From assembly GCA_027082925.1 (NCBI GenBank), contig JALWTD010000014.1, positions 134,393 to 198,392 of the forward strand: a stretch of 64,000 bases of DNA, given 5' to 3'. Shown one piece after another: positions 36,352 through 43,609 of the stretch. The notes beneath the pieces are model-generated. The model was not told where the DNA came from. It was given only the letters and a program-made list of their open reading frames with translations, and ran no database searches. The stretch's first letter is position 1; each line of letters starts with the position of its first letter. This DNA is from Flavobacteriaceae bacterium (GTDB taxonomy: Bacteria > Bacteroidota > Bacteroidia > Flavobacteriales > Flavobacteriaceae). The translations under genes and the position numbers were made by a program.

Positions 36352-36861
36352 ATGAACCAAACTGAGTTTTTAAAAACCGTGATACCTTTTAAGGATAAGG
36401 TGTTTCGTTTAGCAAAAAGGCTTCTTACTTCTACTGAAGAAGCAGAAGATGCGACTCAAGAGTTATATTTTAAATTATGGAAAAACAAATCGCAGTTAAA
36501 AAATTACAGAAGCATTGAAGCTTTTGCAATGACAATGACCAAAAATTATTGTTTTGACAGGTTAAAATCTAAACAGGCAAGTAATTTGTCTCTTGTACAT
36601 AGCAATTACCAAGAAAAGGGAACGCCATTACAAAGGCAAATTGAACTGAACGACAGCGTAAGCATTATAGAAAAGTTAATTGAAGAATTACCTAAACAAC
36701 AAAAAATAATTATACAAATGAGAGACATTGAACAATACGAGTTTGAAGAAATTGCAGAAATGTTAAATTTGAACCCAAACACCGTAAGAGTTTCTCTCTC
36801 TAGAGCAAGAAAAACAATTAGAGAAAAATTAACAAAACAACACAATTATGGAGTTAGCTAA
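36352..36861 (+). CDS. ECF-type RNA polymerase sigma factor
   Basis: The 169 residues contain region 2 (VIPFKDKVFRLAKRLLTSTEEAEDATQELYFKLWK, with the DATQELYFKLW -10 helix) and region 4 with its helix-turn-helix (LPKQQKIIIQMRDIEQYEFEEIA, then LNLNPNTVRVSLSRARKTI). No region 1.1 or 3 is present, as usual for ECF factors. It overlaps the next gene by 14 bases and heads a four-gene cassette with a single-pass membrane protein and two DUF4252 proteins, a layout common in Bacteroidota. Confidence 0.93.
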   Translation: MNQTEFLKTVIPFKDKVFRLAKRLLTSTEEAEDATQELYFKLWKNKSQLKNYRSIEAFAMTMTKNYCFDRLKSKQASNLSLVHSNYQEKGTPLQRQIELNDSVSIIEKLIEELPKQQKIIIQMRDIEQYEFEEIAEMLNLNPNTVRVSLSRARKTIREKLTKQHNYGVS

Positions 36862-37273
36862 CATAGAAAAGTTGTTGGAAAAATACTTAAATGCAGAGAC
36901 AACTCTCGCCGAAGAAAATGATTTAAAAAATTATTTTTTAAGCGATAATATCGCCCCGCATTTATTAGAATACAAATCGTTATTCGAGTATTTTTCAATA
37001 AGTAAAAGTGAACGTTATACCAAGACCATTCATTTAAAAAGTCAAAAGAAGAAATGGAAATGGCTTTCGGTGGCCGCATCACTTGTATTAATAGTAAGTG
37101 TTTATTCTATTAAACAAGCAAACGACAGACGCATTGCTGAAAAAGCATATGCAGACACACAAAAAGCGTTTAATTTGTTATCAACAAATTTAAACAAAGG
37201 TACTGTAGCAATTGGAGGACAACTCAAAAACATTGAAACAGTAGAACGAAAAATTTTTAAGCAACAACATTAA
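36848..37273 (+). CDS. Single-pass membrane protein, probable anti-sigma partner
   Basis: The 141 residues have a cytoplasmic N-terminal helical part (EKLLEKYLNAETTLAEENDLKNYFL), then one membrane segment at about 73-89 (WLSVAASLVLIVSVYSI) and a short outer part. The N-terminal pattern (E-x-LLEKYLN-AETT-EEE-xL) resembles the opening of Bacteroidota anti-sigma proteins. It overlaps the sigma gene by 14 bases, which supports coupled synthesis and control. It lacks a clear anti-sigma zinc motif. Confidence 0.75.
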   Translation: MELANIEKLLEKYLNAETTLAEENDLKNYFLSDNIAPHLLEYKSLFEYFSISKSERYTKTIHLKSQKKKWKWLSVAASLVLIVSVYSIKQANDRRIAEKAYADTQKAFNLLSTNLNKGTVAIGGQLKNIETVERKIFKQQH

Positions 37274-37274
37274 A

Positions 37275-37832
37275 ATGAAAAAAATGAAAAAATTTATAAC
37301 AATAGCACTATTTTCATTAGTTACAATAGTGTCATTTTCCCAAAACTCGATATTTAATAAATTCGAAGATCTTGATGAAGTATCAACCGTAGTTGTTACC
37401 AAACAAGCCTTTAACTTAATGGCTCAGTTTAACAACGGAAGCCCTGAAGCTGAAGAATATGTAAAACTTGTTAAAAATATAGACGGATTACGTTTATACA
37501 CAACAGAAGATTTAGCTGTAGCAAAAGAAATGAAAAATGTGGTTGAAAAATACCTAAAAGCATCTCAACTTACAGAGTTAATGCGAGTAAAAGACAAAGA
37601 TGTAAATATCAAGTTTTACATAAAAGCAGGGAAAAACGAAAATTACGTACAAGAACTACTTATGTTTGTTGATGGTATTGGAAAATACACCAGTAGAACC
37701 GACAGTCCTGTAAAACCTGAGTCTGTAATATTGTCTATTACCGGAGATATCAATTTAAACGAAATCTCTAAACTCATGAACAAAATGAATATTAAAGGCG
37801 GTGAGCACCTTAAGAAATCTGACAAACATTAA
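37275..37832 (+). CDS. DUF4252 domain protein, exported
   Basis: The 185 residues begin with a signal peptide (MKKFITIALFSLVTIVSFSQ; ATG at 37275 or 37284). A DUF4252 domain follows (FEDLDEVSTVVVTKQAFNLM, LRLYTTEDLAVAKEMKN, TELMRVKDKDVNIKFYIKAG, SVILSITGDINLNEISKLM). Function is unknown in the family; the genes regularly accompany ECF sigma factors. The next gene is a second, diverged copy (TELMRVK... versus SELMRLKHKTAAIQIYILG), so the pair arose by duplication. Confidence 0.85.
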   Translation: MKKMKKFITIALFSLVTIVSFSQNSIFNKFEDLDEVSTVVVTKQAFNLMAQFNNGSPEAEEYVKLVKNIDGLRLYTTEDLAVAKEMKNVVEKYLKASQLTELMRVKDKDVNIKFYIKAGKNENYVQELLMFVDGIGKYTSRTDSPVKPESVILSITGDINLNEISKLMNKMNIKGGEHLKKSDKH

Positions 37833-37835
37833 AAA

Positions 37836-38381
37836 ATGAAAATCTTAAATAAATATATTGCGATTGCTGTTGTTTTTATTAGCGTTATAGCTTGTAAAAC
37901 AACACCTTCGCTACAACAATATTTTGTAGAAAAACAAAATAGTAACGACTTTATTGCGTTTGACATTCCTGCCAGTATATTGCAGTTAAAAAACACTACT
38001 GTTTCTGAAGATGTTCAAAAAACATTAAAATCAATAAAAAAAGTAAACCTTTTAGCACTTAAGTTAAATGATGAAAATAAGTCGCTGTACAACTCTGAAA
38101 AACAAACTATTAAGACCATTCTTAAAAATTCAGATTACAGTGAATTAATGCGACTTAAACACAAGACTGCTGCAATACAAATCTATATCTTAGGAAAAGA
38201 AGATAAGATTGATGAAGTGGTATTGTTTGGATACGAAAGCAACAAAGGATTTATTATTGCCAGAGTTTTAGGAGAAGATATGAATCCCAAAGACATTGTA
38301 AAACTAACTCAAAGCATTCAACTAGACAGTAGTTCAAATGAATTAATGCAACTAGGGAAACTTTTTGAAGACATAAAATAA
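37836..38381 (+). CDS. DUF4252 domain lipoprotein
   Basis: The 181 residues start with a lipoprotein signal (VFISVIACK, Cys20). The DUF4252 pattern is shorter and more diverged than in the gene before it: LLALKLNDENKSLYNSEKQ, SELMRLKHKTAAIQIYILG, DEVVLFGYESNKGFIIARVLGEDMNPKDIVKL. It starts three bases after the previous stop and ends the sigma cassette, followed by a terminator. A membrane anchor on this copy and a free periplasmic form of the other suggest a surface-sensing pair; inference. Confidence 0.82.
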   Translation: MKILNKYIAIAVVFISVIACKTTPSLQQYFVEKQNSNDFIAFDIPASILQLKNTTVSEDVQKTLKSIKKVNLLALKLNDENKSLYNSEKQTIKTILKNSDYSELMRLKHKTAAIQIYILGKEDKIDEVVLFGYESNKGFIIARVLGEDMNPKDIVKLTQSIQLDSSSNELMQLGKLFEDIK

Positions 38382-38404
38382 ATTATTTTAAACGCTATCA
38401 CAAA

Positions 38405-38432
38405 CCATACTACCCAAATAGTATGGCTTTTT
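38405..38432 (+). terminator. Terminator of the sigma/DUF4252 cassette
   Basis: CCATACTA pairs with TAGTATGG around six bases, followed by CTTTTT, 24 bases after the last gene of the cassette. Confidence 0.85.
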
Positions 38433-38467
38433 AACTATCTATTAACTAGAATAAGCAATTATTATAC

Positions 38468-38475
38468 TATTTTTG
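38468..38475 (+). promoter_or_regulatory. Likely -7 box of the M1 aminopeptidase gene
   Basis: TATTTTTG matches TAnnTTTG and lies 25 bases before the start codon, just after the cassette terminator. Confidence 0.45.
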
Positions 38476-38500
38476 AGGTTTGAAATTTTAATTAAAACTC

Positions 38501-40939
38501 ATGAAAAAAATAGTATTCTTATTTGTTTTATTACTATCAACCTCTATCAACGCTCAAAGTAAACAATACAGAGGCGAAAGAGAGAAAATAAATGACCTAA
38601 TACACACAAAACTAAAAGTTAGCTTTAACTTTAAAGAAAAACAGCTTAACGGAGAAGCTTGGGTAACACTTGCTCCTCATTTTTACCCTACAAACAAAGT
38701 AGTTTTAGACGCTAAAGCTTTTTTAATACACAGTATTAAGGTTAACAATAAAACTGCAGAATACAACTACTCTGATAACGAAATAACTATAGACCTAGAC
38801 AAAACCTACAAAAAAGGCGAAAAATACACTATTTACGTAAACTATACTGGCAGACCCGAAGAAGTTACTCAAAAAGGAAGCAGTGTTATTACAGATGCAA
38901 AGGGACTTTACTTTATAGATCCAGAAGATGAAGACCCTGAAAAACCAACTCAAATTTGGACACAAGGAGAAACAGAGTCTAATAGCTGTTGGTTTCCGAC
39001 AATAGACAGCCCAAACCAAAAAACAACTCAAGAAATATACATTACCGTACCCGATAAATTTATCACCTTATCAAACGGAAAACTAATTAGTCAAACTAAA
39101 AATAACGACAATACACGTACAGACTACTGGAAAATGGACAAAAAACACGCTCCGTATCTATTTTTTATGGGAGTAGGTAAATTTAGCGTTGTACATGACA
39201 CATGGAACGGCATTAACGTAGATTATTACGTTGAAAAAGAATACGAAAATGTAGCAAAAGCCATTTTTGGTAAAACTCCTGAGATGATGAGTTTCTTTTC
39301 TGAAATTACAGGCATAAAATACCCTTGGGATAAATACAGTCAAATTGTTGTAAGAGATTATGTAAGCGGCGCTATGGAAAATACGACAGCTGTAGTACAC
39401 GGAGAAGGCGCACAACAAAAAAAAGGACAATTAATCGATAACAACGAATGGGAAGGAACCATAGCTCATGAGTTGTTTCATCATTGGTTTGGCGATTTAG
39501 TTACTGCCGAAAGCTGGTCAAACTTAACCGTAAACGAGTCTTTTGCCACTTACAGCGTATACCTTTGGTATGAGCATAAATACGGAGAAGACAAAGCAAA
39601 TGCACACATGTACAGCGATGTGCAAACCTATATGCAAAGCGAAAGTGAAAGCAAAAATCTTGTTCGGTTTTACTATGACGACAAAGAACATATGTTTGAT
39701 ACCGTCAGCTATCACAAAGGAAATGCAATTTTACATATGCTACGAGACATCTTAGGAGATGACGCATTTTTCCAAGGACTTACCGAGTATTTAAACCAGT
39801 ACAAATACGGAACTGCAGAAGCGCATCAACTCCGATTAGCATTAGAAAAAGTAAGCGGAAAAGACCTAAATTGGTTCTTCAATCAATGGTATTTTGGAAA
39901 CGGACACATTAAGTTTGATGTTTCTTACGATTACAACACAATAAACAGCACCGTTACTGTCAATATCAATCAAAAAGGAAATACGTTCATTTTTCCACTT
40001 TCAATAGATATTTATGAAGGCGATCATAAAACACGTTACAACGTGTGGGTAAACAACAAGCAAGCCTCTTTTACTTTTAGGTTTGACAAACTTCCTAAAC
40101 TTATTAATATTGACGCTAAACACGTGTTATTAGCCGAAATAAACGACAAAAAAACATTAGACAACTATATTTACCAATACAAAAATGCACCTCATTATTT
40201 AGACAGAAAATTAGCTTTAGATGAGATTGCAAAACACCAACAAACAAGCAAAGGTACTTTTTATACACTTGTAAAGGCTTTAAACGATCCGTATTACGAA
40301 CTAAGAATTCAAGCATTAGAAAACCTTGACCTGTTTCAAAAATACAACAAAAAAGAAGCTATTATTAAAATTGAAAAGTTAGCAAAATACGATAAAAAAA
40401 CGCTGGTAAGAGCCGCTGCTATTAAAGTATTAGGTAAATTAATAGATCCTATCTACAAGCCACTATTTGAAAAGGGGCTAAATAGCGAGTCGTACGCCAT
40501 TATTGGAAGCTCTTTAGTGTCAATGTATCAATTAGACAAGCAAGCCGCTATAAACAAGGTAAATTCGCTAGATAATGATGTTAAAGAGTATCTTTCTGAT
40601 GCTATTACAAACATTTATATTAACGAAAAAGATAAAACACAGCTTCCTTTTATTGCAAATCACGTATTAAAAGGAATGTTTTTAACCCAAAACCAACAAA
40701 CACAGCAGTTATACGCTGAAGCCTACAAATGGGTTGTAGAAAGCAACAATATAGAAGCCATTCAAAACCTTACAAATAGCTATGTGAAACTTGGATTACG
40801 CTACAAAAAATACAATTTTGATAAAATGGCCGTGAATATGATAAATCAAATTGTACAAGCTCAAAAACAATCTAACAATAGTAATAAAGAAGAAATTGTG
40901 CTAATTTTAAGAACCGGATTAGCTAAATTAATAGAGTAA
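38501..40939 (+). CDS. Exported M1-family aminopeptidase with C-terminal helical repeats
   Basis: The 812 residues begin with a signal peptide (MKKIVFLFVLLLSTSINAQ). The N-terminal saddle domain leads to the exopeptidase motif GAMEN at residues 290-294 and the zinc site HELFHHW at 323-329, with the third ligand in NLTVNESFATY. After the catalytic domain (to about 460), a beta domain and alpha-helical HEAT-like repeats follow (LDEIAKHQQTSKGTFYTLVKAL, IKIEKLAKYDKKTLVRAAAIKVLG). It cleaves N-terminal residues from peptides, probably outside the inner membrane. It is monocistronic, with an exceptionally long terminator hairpin. Confidence 0.94.
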   Translation: MKKIVFLFVLLLSTSINAQSKQYRGEREKINDLIHTKLKVSFNFKEKQLNGEAWVTLAPHFYPTNKVVLDAKAFLIHSIKVNNKTAEYNYSDNEITIDLDKTYKKGEKYTIYVNYTGRPEEVTQKGSSVITDAKGLYFIDPEDEDPEKPTQIWTQGETESNSCWFPTIDSPNQKTTQEIYITVPDKFITLSNGKLISQTKNNDNTRTDYWKMDKKHAPYLFFMGVGKFSVVHDTWNGINVDYYVEKEYENVAKAIFGKTPEMMSFFSEITGIKYPWDKYSQIVVRDYVSGAMENTTAVVHGEGAQQKKGQLIDNNEWEGTIAHELFHHWFGDLVTAESWSNLTVNESFATYSVYLWYEHKYGEDKANAHMYSDVQTYMQSESESKNLVRFYYDDKEHMFDTVSYHKGNAILHMLRDILGDDAFFQGLTEYLNQYKYGTAEAHQLRLALEKVSGKDLNWFFNQWYFGNGHIKFDVSYDYNTINSTVTVNINQKGNTFIFPLSIDIYEGDHKTRYNVWVNNKQASFTFRFDKLPKLINIDAKHVLLAEINDKKTLDNYIYQYKNAPHYLDRKLALDEIAKHQQTSKGTFYTLVKALNDPYYELRIQALENLDLFQKYNKKEAIIKIEKLAKYDKKTLVRAAAIKVLGKLIDPIYKPLFEKGLNSESYAIIGSSLVSMYQLDKQAAINKVNSLDNDVKEYLSDAITNIYINEKDKTQLPFIANHVLKGMFLTQNQQTQQLYAEAYKWVVESNNIEAIQNLTNSYVKLGLRYKKYNFDKMAVNMINQIVQAQKQSNNSNKEEIVLILRTGLAKLIE

Positions 40940-40949
40940 TTTACACCGC

Positions 40950-40992
40950 ACACCATAAAAAAAGAGGCTGCTAGCCTCTTTTTTTATGGTGT
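40950..40992. terminator. Bidirectional terminator with a perfect 20-bp stem
   Basis: A 20-bp perfect stem around the loop GCT includes GAGGCT/AGCCTC, seven A paired with seven T, and an outer ACACCAT/ATGGTGT. It ends both the M1 gene and the convergent XRE gene; the XRE stop codon lies inside the right arm. Confidence 0.92.
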
Positions 40993-41400
40993 ATACTCTT
41001 TAAACGTACCATCTCCATAGAAAATTACAATTCGCTCTATGTCAGATTTCTGTTTAGAAGTAACCGGCGGAGCAACAATCGGCTGTTTTTCTTCAGGAAT
41101 AGACGTTTTAACAGGCGTTTCTGAAGAAAAAAGGGTAGGAGTCGCTTCTTTTTCATCAGTACCAACCTTCTTTGTTAAAGGAAATTCTCCCTCTCCTTTC
41201 AACAGCCAGTAAAATGATACCTCAGGAAAGTGATTTAAAATTTTTAAAACAAACTCTAAACTAGGTTTATTTCGCTCCGACAGGATATGCGAAATACTAG
41301 AGCGCTGCACCTGTATTTTATCTGCTAATGAAGAAGCCGATAAATCGTAGTATTTCATTATTTTTTTTAATCTATCCGAAAAATCCTTAGAGTTTACCAT
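40984..41400 (-). CDS. XRE-family transcriptional regulator
   Basis: The 138 residues have an N-terminal helix-turn-helix of the Cro/cI type (FSDRLKKIMKYYDLSASSLADKIQVQRSSISHILSERNKPSLEFVLKIL, about 6-54), then SFYWLLKGEGEFP. A proline-rich tail (about 95-125, TPVKTSIPEEKQPIVAPPV) leads to a short end, IERIVIFYGDGTFKEYTP. No peptidase or sensor domain is visible. Five copies of the palindrome TTACAnnTGTAA (one with one mismatch over the start codon) lie in and before the gene, pointing to autoregulation. It is convergent with the M1 gene. Confidence 0.88.
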   Translation of the reverse strand: MVNSKDFSDRLKKIMKYYDLSASSLADKIQVQRSSISHILSERNKPSLEFVLKILNHFPEVSFYWLLKGEGEFPLTKKVGTDEKEATPTLFSSETPVKTSIPEEKQPIVAPPVTSKQKSDIERIVIFYGDGTFKEYTP

Positions 41401-41405
41401 TGTAA
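41394..41405. promoter_or_regulatory. Palindrome site 1 over the XRE start codon (one mismatch)
   Basis: TTACCATTGTAA differs from TTACAnnTGTAA at one base; the mismatching base is part of the ATG of the XRE gene read on the other strand. Binding here would block translation start and early transcription. Confidence 0.5.
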
Positions 41406-41419
41406 CATATTATGCGATA

Positions 41420-41431
41420 TTACAAATGTAA
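41420..41431. promoter_or_regulatory. Palindrome site 2, overlaps XRE promoter box
   Basis: TTACAAATGTAA is a perfect copy. Read on the minus strand it contains TACATTTG, a full TAnnTTTG box placed correctly for the XRE gene. Confidence 0.6.
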
Positions 41432-41583
41432 CACTTCTTGTTTTTATACACAAATAAGATACTTAACTACATTTTGACAATAAAAAACTTAAACTTTAAC
41501 TTTATTAAATAGCGTATTATATTCTAAATTACAGTTATTTATAGTTTTATAATAGATTATTCTTATGCGATACATCCCTAACT

Positions 41584-41595
41584 TTACAATTGTAA
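41584..41595. promoter_or_regulatory. Palindrome site 3
   Basis: TTACAATTGTAA, a perfect and fully symmetric copy, 153 bases from site 2. It contains no TAnnTTTG box. Confidence 0.55.
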
Positions 41596-41640
41596 CTAGA
41601 TTTATTACATCTTTCAACACTATTAATTATGTTTTGTTGT

Positions 41641-41652
41641 TTACATTTGTAA
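41641..41652. promoter_or_regulatory. Palindrome site 4, contains a plus-strand promoter box
   Basis: TTACATTTGTAA, perfect copy; contains TACATTTG on the plus strand. It could cover an upstream promoter for the M14 peptidase gene. Confidence 0.55.
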
Positions 41653-41729
41653 CCTATATCTACTTCTTGGTATTATGTTTAGTTCTAATTTTCTCGTAAA
41701 CCTCTGTTGTTGTTGGATTTTTTATTGAT

Positions 41730-41741
41730 TTACATTTGTAA
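41730..41741. promoter_or_regulatory. Palindrome site 5, followed by an extra half site
   Basis: TTACATTTGTAA, perfect copy, with a second right half TTGTAA ending at 41750. It lies 25 bases before the M14 promoter TTTG element. Confidence 0.55.
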
Positions 41742-41765
41742 ACATTGTAAACGTAGTTATTTTGG

Positions 41766-41796
41766 TTTGCAATTCCTATAATTTAGGCTATCTTCG
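41766..41796 (+). promoter_or_regulatory. Promoter of the M14 peptidase gene
   Basis: TTTG (41766-41769), a 19-base spacer and TATCTTCG (41789-41796) match the Bacteroidota promoter with one mismatch in the -7 box. It is 37 bases before the start. The remainder of the 433-base gap 41401-41833 is AT-rich, with the five palindromes and two copies of TTATGCGATA (near 41411 and 41563). Confidence 0.6.
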
Positions 41797-41833
41797 AAAA
41801 AAATATGTGCGTTATTTCTTATGAATATCAACT

Positions 41834-42958
41834 ATGAACTTATTGAATTTTTTACCTGATAACGATATTCAAAAACTACAAGAATGGTATCGTTTAAATT
41901 ACGAAGCTACACTCAAAGGAAGGTATATTGTTTTTGATACTATTTTTCCTTTATTACAACATCTTCCTTCTACTGTTTTCAAAAAAGAAGTTTTAGGATA
42001 CTCTAGCAATAATATTCCTATTTATAAAATTACTGCAGGCACAGGTTCAAAAAAAATTCTTATCTGGTCACAAATGCATGGTAATGAAAGTACCGGTACA
42101 AAATCGTTATTCGATTTATTTCGGTTTTTAGCACATGCTAAATTTAAAAATGTTACTGAAAATATTTTATCAAAATGCACTCTTGTATTTATTCCAATGT
42201 TAAATCCTGATGGAGCCATTCTTTTTACGAGAGAAAATGCACAAAATATAGATTTAAATAGAGATGCCGTAAATAGAGTTGCTCCGGAAAGCAACTTACT
42301 TAGAAATGTATTAGACACCTTTCGCCCTGAATATTGTTTTAACTTACACGATCAACGTACTATTTTTAATATTGAGGGAACCTGTAATCCTGCCACCTTA
42401 TCTTTTTTAGCTCCTTCAGAAAACCTTGAACGGACTATTACTTCAGGAAGAATAGAAACCATGCAGGTTATTGTTTCTATGAATCAATTACTACAAAAGT
42501 TAATTCCTAATCAGATAGGTAGGTATACCGATGAATTTTACCCAACAGCTACAGGAGATAATTTTCAAAAGCTAGGACACAACACCATATTAATAGAATC
42601 TGGACATTTTAAAAATGATTATCAAAGAGATGTGACCAGAGAATATCACTTCTATGCACTTTTACAAGGAATTATTCATATTGCAAATAATTATAAAACC
42701 AACTACAAAGACTATTTTAAAATACCAAACAACGATATCAAGTTTTTAGACGTTATATATAACAATGTAACCGTTTTTGAAAATGGAATTAAAAAAACCA
42801 CATCTGTTGGTGTTCAGGTTAAGTTTAAGGTAAAAGAAGGGGTACTTACTCGTTATGAACATATTGAGAAAATAGGCGACCTATCAAATTACTTCACTTA
42901 CAACTATATAAATGCAGAAAATTCAACTATAAAGGAGTTAAAATTATCAAATTCGTAA
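41834..42958 (+). CDS. M14-family zinc carboxypeptidase-like protein
   Basis: The 374 residues have the zinc motif SQMHGNESTGTKSLFDLF (His82 and Glu85) and the third ligand in FNLHDQRT (His172), with IDLNRDAV between them as in M14 carboxypeptidases. A small C-terminal beta region follows (about 290-370). There is no signal peptide, so it is probably cytosolic. It may act in peptide or peptidoglycan-fragment recycling; the substrate is not known. It starts downstream of the palindrome array and may be controlled by the XRE protein. Confidence 0.85.
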   Translation: MNLLNFLPDNDIQKLQEWYRLNYEATLKGRYIVFDTIFPLLQHLPSTVFKKEVLGYSSNNIPIYKITAGTGSKKILIWSQMHGNESTGTKSLFDLFRFLAHAKFKNVTENILSKCTLVFIPMLNPDGAILFTRENAQNIDLNRDAVNRVAPESNLLRNVLDTFRPEYCFNLHDQRTIFNIEGTCNPATLSFLAPSENLERTITSGRIETMQVIVSMNQLLQKLIPNQIGRYTDEFYPTATGDNFQKLGHNTILIESGHFKNDYQRDVTREYHFYALLQGIIHIANNYKTNYKDYFKIPNNDIKFLDVIYNNVTVFENGIKKTTSVGVQVKFKVKEGVLTRYEHIEKIGDLSNYFTYNYINAENSTIKELKLSNS

Positions 42959-43032
42959 ATATTATCTTCATTTGTCGTTTTTTTTTAATAAATTTGCATT
43001 AATTATTTTTAATTCCTTTATGACATCGCATT

Positions 43033-43512
43033 ATGAAAAAATTTGTGTTAGATGAAATAGATCATCAGATTTTAGACATCCTTATAGAGAACGCTAGAAC
43101 ACCTTTTACAGATATTGCAAAAAAGCTAGTAGTTTCTGCCGGAACCATACATGTGAGAGTAAAAAAGATGGAAGACGAAGGTATCATAAAAGGTTCAACA
43201 CTTACACTTGACTATGAAAAGATGGGATATTCATTTATATCACACGTTGGTATTTATTTAGCCAAAACATCAAAAACAAAGCAAGTAATTACCGATTTAA
43301 AGAAAATTCCAAACGTAACTATTGCATATATTACTGCCGGAAAATATAATATATTCTGTAAAATTAGAGCGAGAGATACTACACACGCTAAAGAAATTAT
43401 TTTTGAGATTGATGACATTGACGGTGTTTCAAGAACAGAAACAATGATTTCCTTAGAAGAGAGTATTAATGACAAAACACGTTTAATGCATTCTATTTTT
43501 AGAGAAATTTAA
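43033..43512 (+). CDS. Lrp/AsnC-family transcriptional regulator
   Basis: The 159 residues contain an N-terminal helix-turn-helix (LDEIDHQILDILIENARTPFTDIAKKLVVSAGTIHVRVKKMEDEGIIKG) and the C-terminal RAM/ligand domain (HVGIYLAKTSKTKQVITDLK, ITAGKYNIFCKIRARDTTHAKEIIFEIDDIDGV). It binds amino acids or related ligands as an oligomer. TAAATTTG at 42989-42996 is a candidate -7 box. It precedes a branched-chain-type dehydrogenase gene on the same strand, but a terminator separates them; regulation of that gene is possible but unproven. Confidence 0.93.
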   Translation: MKKFVLDEIDHQILDILIENARTPFTDIAKKLVVSAGTIHVRVKKMEDEGIIKGSTLTLDYEKMGYSFISHVGIYLAKTSKTKQVITDLKKIPNVTIAYITAGKYNIFCKIRARDTTHAKEIIFEIDDIDGVSRTETMISLEESINDKTRLMHSIFREI

Positions 43513-43530
43513 TTCAATTTTAATATCCTG

Positions 43531-43565
43531 AAAATACCTTATCATTTTTTGTGATAAGGTATTTT
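43531..43565 (+). terminator. Terminator of the Lrp gene
   Basis: ATACCTTATCA pairs with TGATAAGGTAT around TTTTTTG, with A and T runs, 19 bases after the stop. Confidence 0.9.
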
Positions 43566-43592
43566 TGTTTTGTAGCATAATTACTACATTTG
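43564..43592 (+). promoter_or_regulatory. Promoter of the E1 dehydrogenase gene
   Basis: TTTG (43564-43567), a 17-base spacer and TACATTTG (43585-43592). It overlaps the last bases of the preceding terminator and lies 18 bases before the chosen ATG. Confidence 0.6.
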
Positions 43593-43609
43593 AAGCTTAT
43601 AATTGTACC

